A DNA stretch of 7,458 bases from an uncultured Eubacteriaceae bacterium (GTDB lineage Bacteria > Bacillota > Clostridia > Lachnospirales > CAG-274): contig CALIRN010000217.1 of the NCBI GenBank assembly GCA_938042265.1, forward strand, positions 1-7,458, read 5' to 3'. Under the pieces are notes generated by a model. That model did not search any database and was not told where the DNA came from. It worked only from the letters and a program-made list of their open reading frames with translations. Shown here one piece after another: positions 6,963-7,458 of the stretch. Positions within the stretch are counted from its first letter, which is position 1; each line of letters begins with the position of its first letter. The position numbers and the translations under genes are program-made.

Positions 6963-7100
6963 AAAAGTGCCAAATTAAATCCATTTGCTGTAGTTTTTTT
7001 TATTAAAATTACAGATGAAACATTAATATTTAATATTACTGCGGAGTCTGTGGATAAAACTGGACTGATTATTGATTTTGATTTTAGAAATTTTATCTGA
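6963..7100 (+). pseudogene. Possible 45-codon remnant resembling a QueD / 6-pyruvoyl-tetrahydropterin synthase-like protein
   Basis: The frame from 6963 to the TGA at 7098-7100 contains ITAESVDKTGLIIDF followed by DFRNFI. This recalls the segment around the conserved TG-x-x-x-DF of 6-carboxy-tetrahydropterin synthase (QueD), for example the ITGEVDPHTGWIIDF part of the E. coli protein as I remember it. No start codon or ribosome binding site precedes it, the N-terminal zinc-binding histidines of the family are absent, and the frame stops soon after the match. If real, this is a fragment of a decayed gene; the match is short and could be chance. Confidence 0.2.
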
Positions 7101-7219
7101 ATATAATAAATTTATGCACAATCAAGCTATATATCAGATTGTACGGACTGTATTGTTTTTATTTAAGTTAATACATAACAATGCTTTATGAAGCGCTGTT
7201 TTCGTTGTTTTAAATTGTA

Positions 7220-7248
7220 TTGACTTATGAAAAAAATTGTTATATAAT
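7220..7248 (+). promoter_or_regulatory. Strong sigma-A-type promoter pointing out of the window
   Basis: TTGACT (7220-7225), a 17-base spacer and a perfect TATAAT (7243-7248) form a near-consensus promoter, with an A/T-rich stretch upstream. Transcription should start near 7255 and run rightwards. At least 200 bases follow to the window edge without a convincing start codon, so the transcript has a long leader, is a non-coding RNA, or its gene begins beyond the edge. Confidence 0.7.
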
Positions 7249-7280
7249 CTAAATAATACTAAAATTTAATATATTTTTAA

Positions 7281-7319
7281 TATAAGCTGGTGTAAGATGT
7301 ACGGCAGACCTTACTTATA
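7281..7319 (+). other. Bulged inverted repeat in the leader downstream of the 7220 promoter
   Basis: TATAAG (7281-7286) pairs perfectly with CTTATA (7314-7319), and inside it TAAG (7293-7296) pairs with CTTA (7310-7313). This leaves a one-sided six-base bulge, CTGGTG (7287-7292), and a 13-base loop (7297-7309). The loop holds an ATG (7297) opening a 7-codon frame, MYGRPYL, with GGTG shortly upstream. It could be a regulatory RNA element, a protein-binding site or chance; I recognise no known riboswitch. Confidence 0.3.
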
Positions 7320-7432
7320 ACAAATCAGAGCAGAGAGGTATGGTTTGTCTGTTGATTTTTGGTACAACATTAAATGATAAGGATATTTGTACTTACATAC
7401 TCATAACCAACAAATGCCTTCGTCATTCACAT

Positions 7433-7458
7433 TCAGTAGTAGCTTGCACTTCTACTGA
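7433..7458. repeat. Inverted repeat at the right edge of the window
   Basis: TCAGTAG (7433-7439) and CTACTGA (7452-7458) are perfect inverted repeats around a 12-base loop. The second arm is the last seven bases of the window, so the stem may continue beyond the edge. No T-run is visible to call it a terminator. Confidence 0.35.

Larger units (their letters stand above)
6936..7458. other. Long intergenic region with no convincing intact gene
   Basis: I see no complete gene in these 523 bases. They hold the possible QueD-like remnant, a long-loop inverted repeat (6940-6948 with 6989-6997, ending in a T-run), a small 6-bp hairpin (7118-7123 with 7137-7142), a strong plus-strand promoter, a bulged hairpin after it, and an inverted repeat touching the right edge. 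From ATG 7340 a plus frame is open to the edge (39 codons), but its composition does not look protein-like. The base composition is more AT-rich than the coding part of the window. Confidence 0.6.

Noticed and set aside
6940..6997. Terminator formed by AAAACTACA and TGTAGTTTT followed by a T-run
   Set aside because: The loop is about 40 bases and the stem is AT-rich, and no plus-strand transcript is evident that would need ending here.
7340..7458. Plus-strand gene starting at ATG 7340 and open to the edge
   Set aside because: The AGAGAGG string upstream is only one base from the ATG, and the 39 residues do not look like a protein or match any family I know.
7367..7458. Minus-strand reading at the right edge: a frame ending SVEVQATTECE and an overlapping 18-codon frame
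   Set aside because: Only 11 and 18 codons are visible; this is too short to support a gene, although a gene could enter from the right.
1..7458. Cobalamin riboswitch, CRISPR array, tRNA, rRNA or insertion sequence
   Set aside because: No B12-box-like core, spaced repeats, tRNA-like cloverleaf, rRNA segment or transposase was seen on either strand by eye.

Overview
The window is a moderately AT-rich piece of bacterial chromosome. Its strong AGGAGG-type ribosome binding sites, sigma-A-like promoter boxes, tightly packed genes and gene content suggest an anaerobic Firmicute of the class Clostridia. This is inference from style and gene content; no 16S or other marker gene is present.

Bases 1-5868 hold one dense plus-strand run of six tetrapyrrole/cobalamin genes, with gaps of 15 bases or less or short overlaps: cobQ (cut by the left edge), hemB, hemL, cobA, cobT and cobC. 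HemL and HemB make 5-aminolevulinate and then porphobilinogen, the common precursors of all tetrapyrroles. CobQ amidates the corrin ring, CobA adds the adenosyl ligand, and CobT with CobC prepare the lower-ligand nucleoside alpha-ribazole. The run supplies early precursors and late assembly steps of adenosylcobalamin; the ring-building enzymes, cobU and cobS must lie elsewhere. The operon promoter is outside the window.

The main oddity is hemL. It is full length and well conserved (428 codons), but codon 62, a conserved tryptophan in the family's GSWGP motif, is UGA instead of UGG. All other Trp codons I checked in the neighbouring genes are UGG, and hemB and hemL themselves end in UGA, so a genetic code in which UGA means Trp does not fit. 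A point mutation or a sequencing error is the simplest reading.

A bidirectional terminator hairpin (5944-5978) separates this operon from a convergent minus-strand gene for a polyprenyl-phosphate sugar transferase, the initiating enzyme of exopolysaccharide or capsule synthesis. Its start is uncertain: a Shine-Dalgarno-like site favours a 230-residue protein, but the frame stays open for about 85 more codons that would encode a hydrophobic extension, and a good promoter lies at the far end of that extension.

The last 520 bases (6936-7458) hold no convincing intact gene. They contain a possible 45-codon remnant resembling part of a QueD/6-pyruvoyl-tetrahydropterin synthase fold protein, an excellent plus-strand promoter (7220-7248) pointing out of the window, a bulged hairpin just downstream of that promoter, and an inverted repeat at the right edge. 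I see no clear evidence of an undescribed system; the interrupted hemL and the right-hand leader region most deserve a second look.
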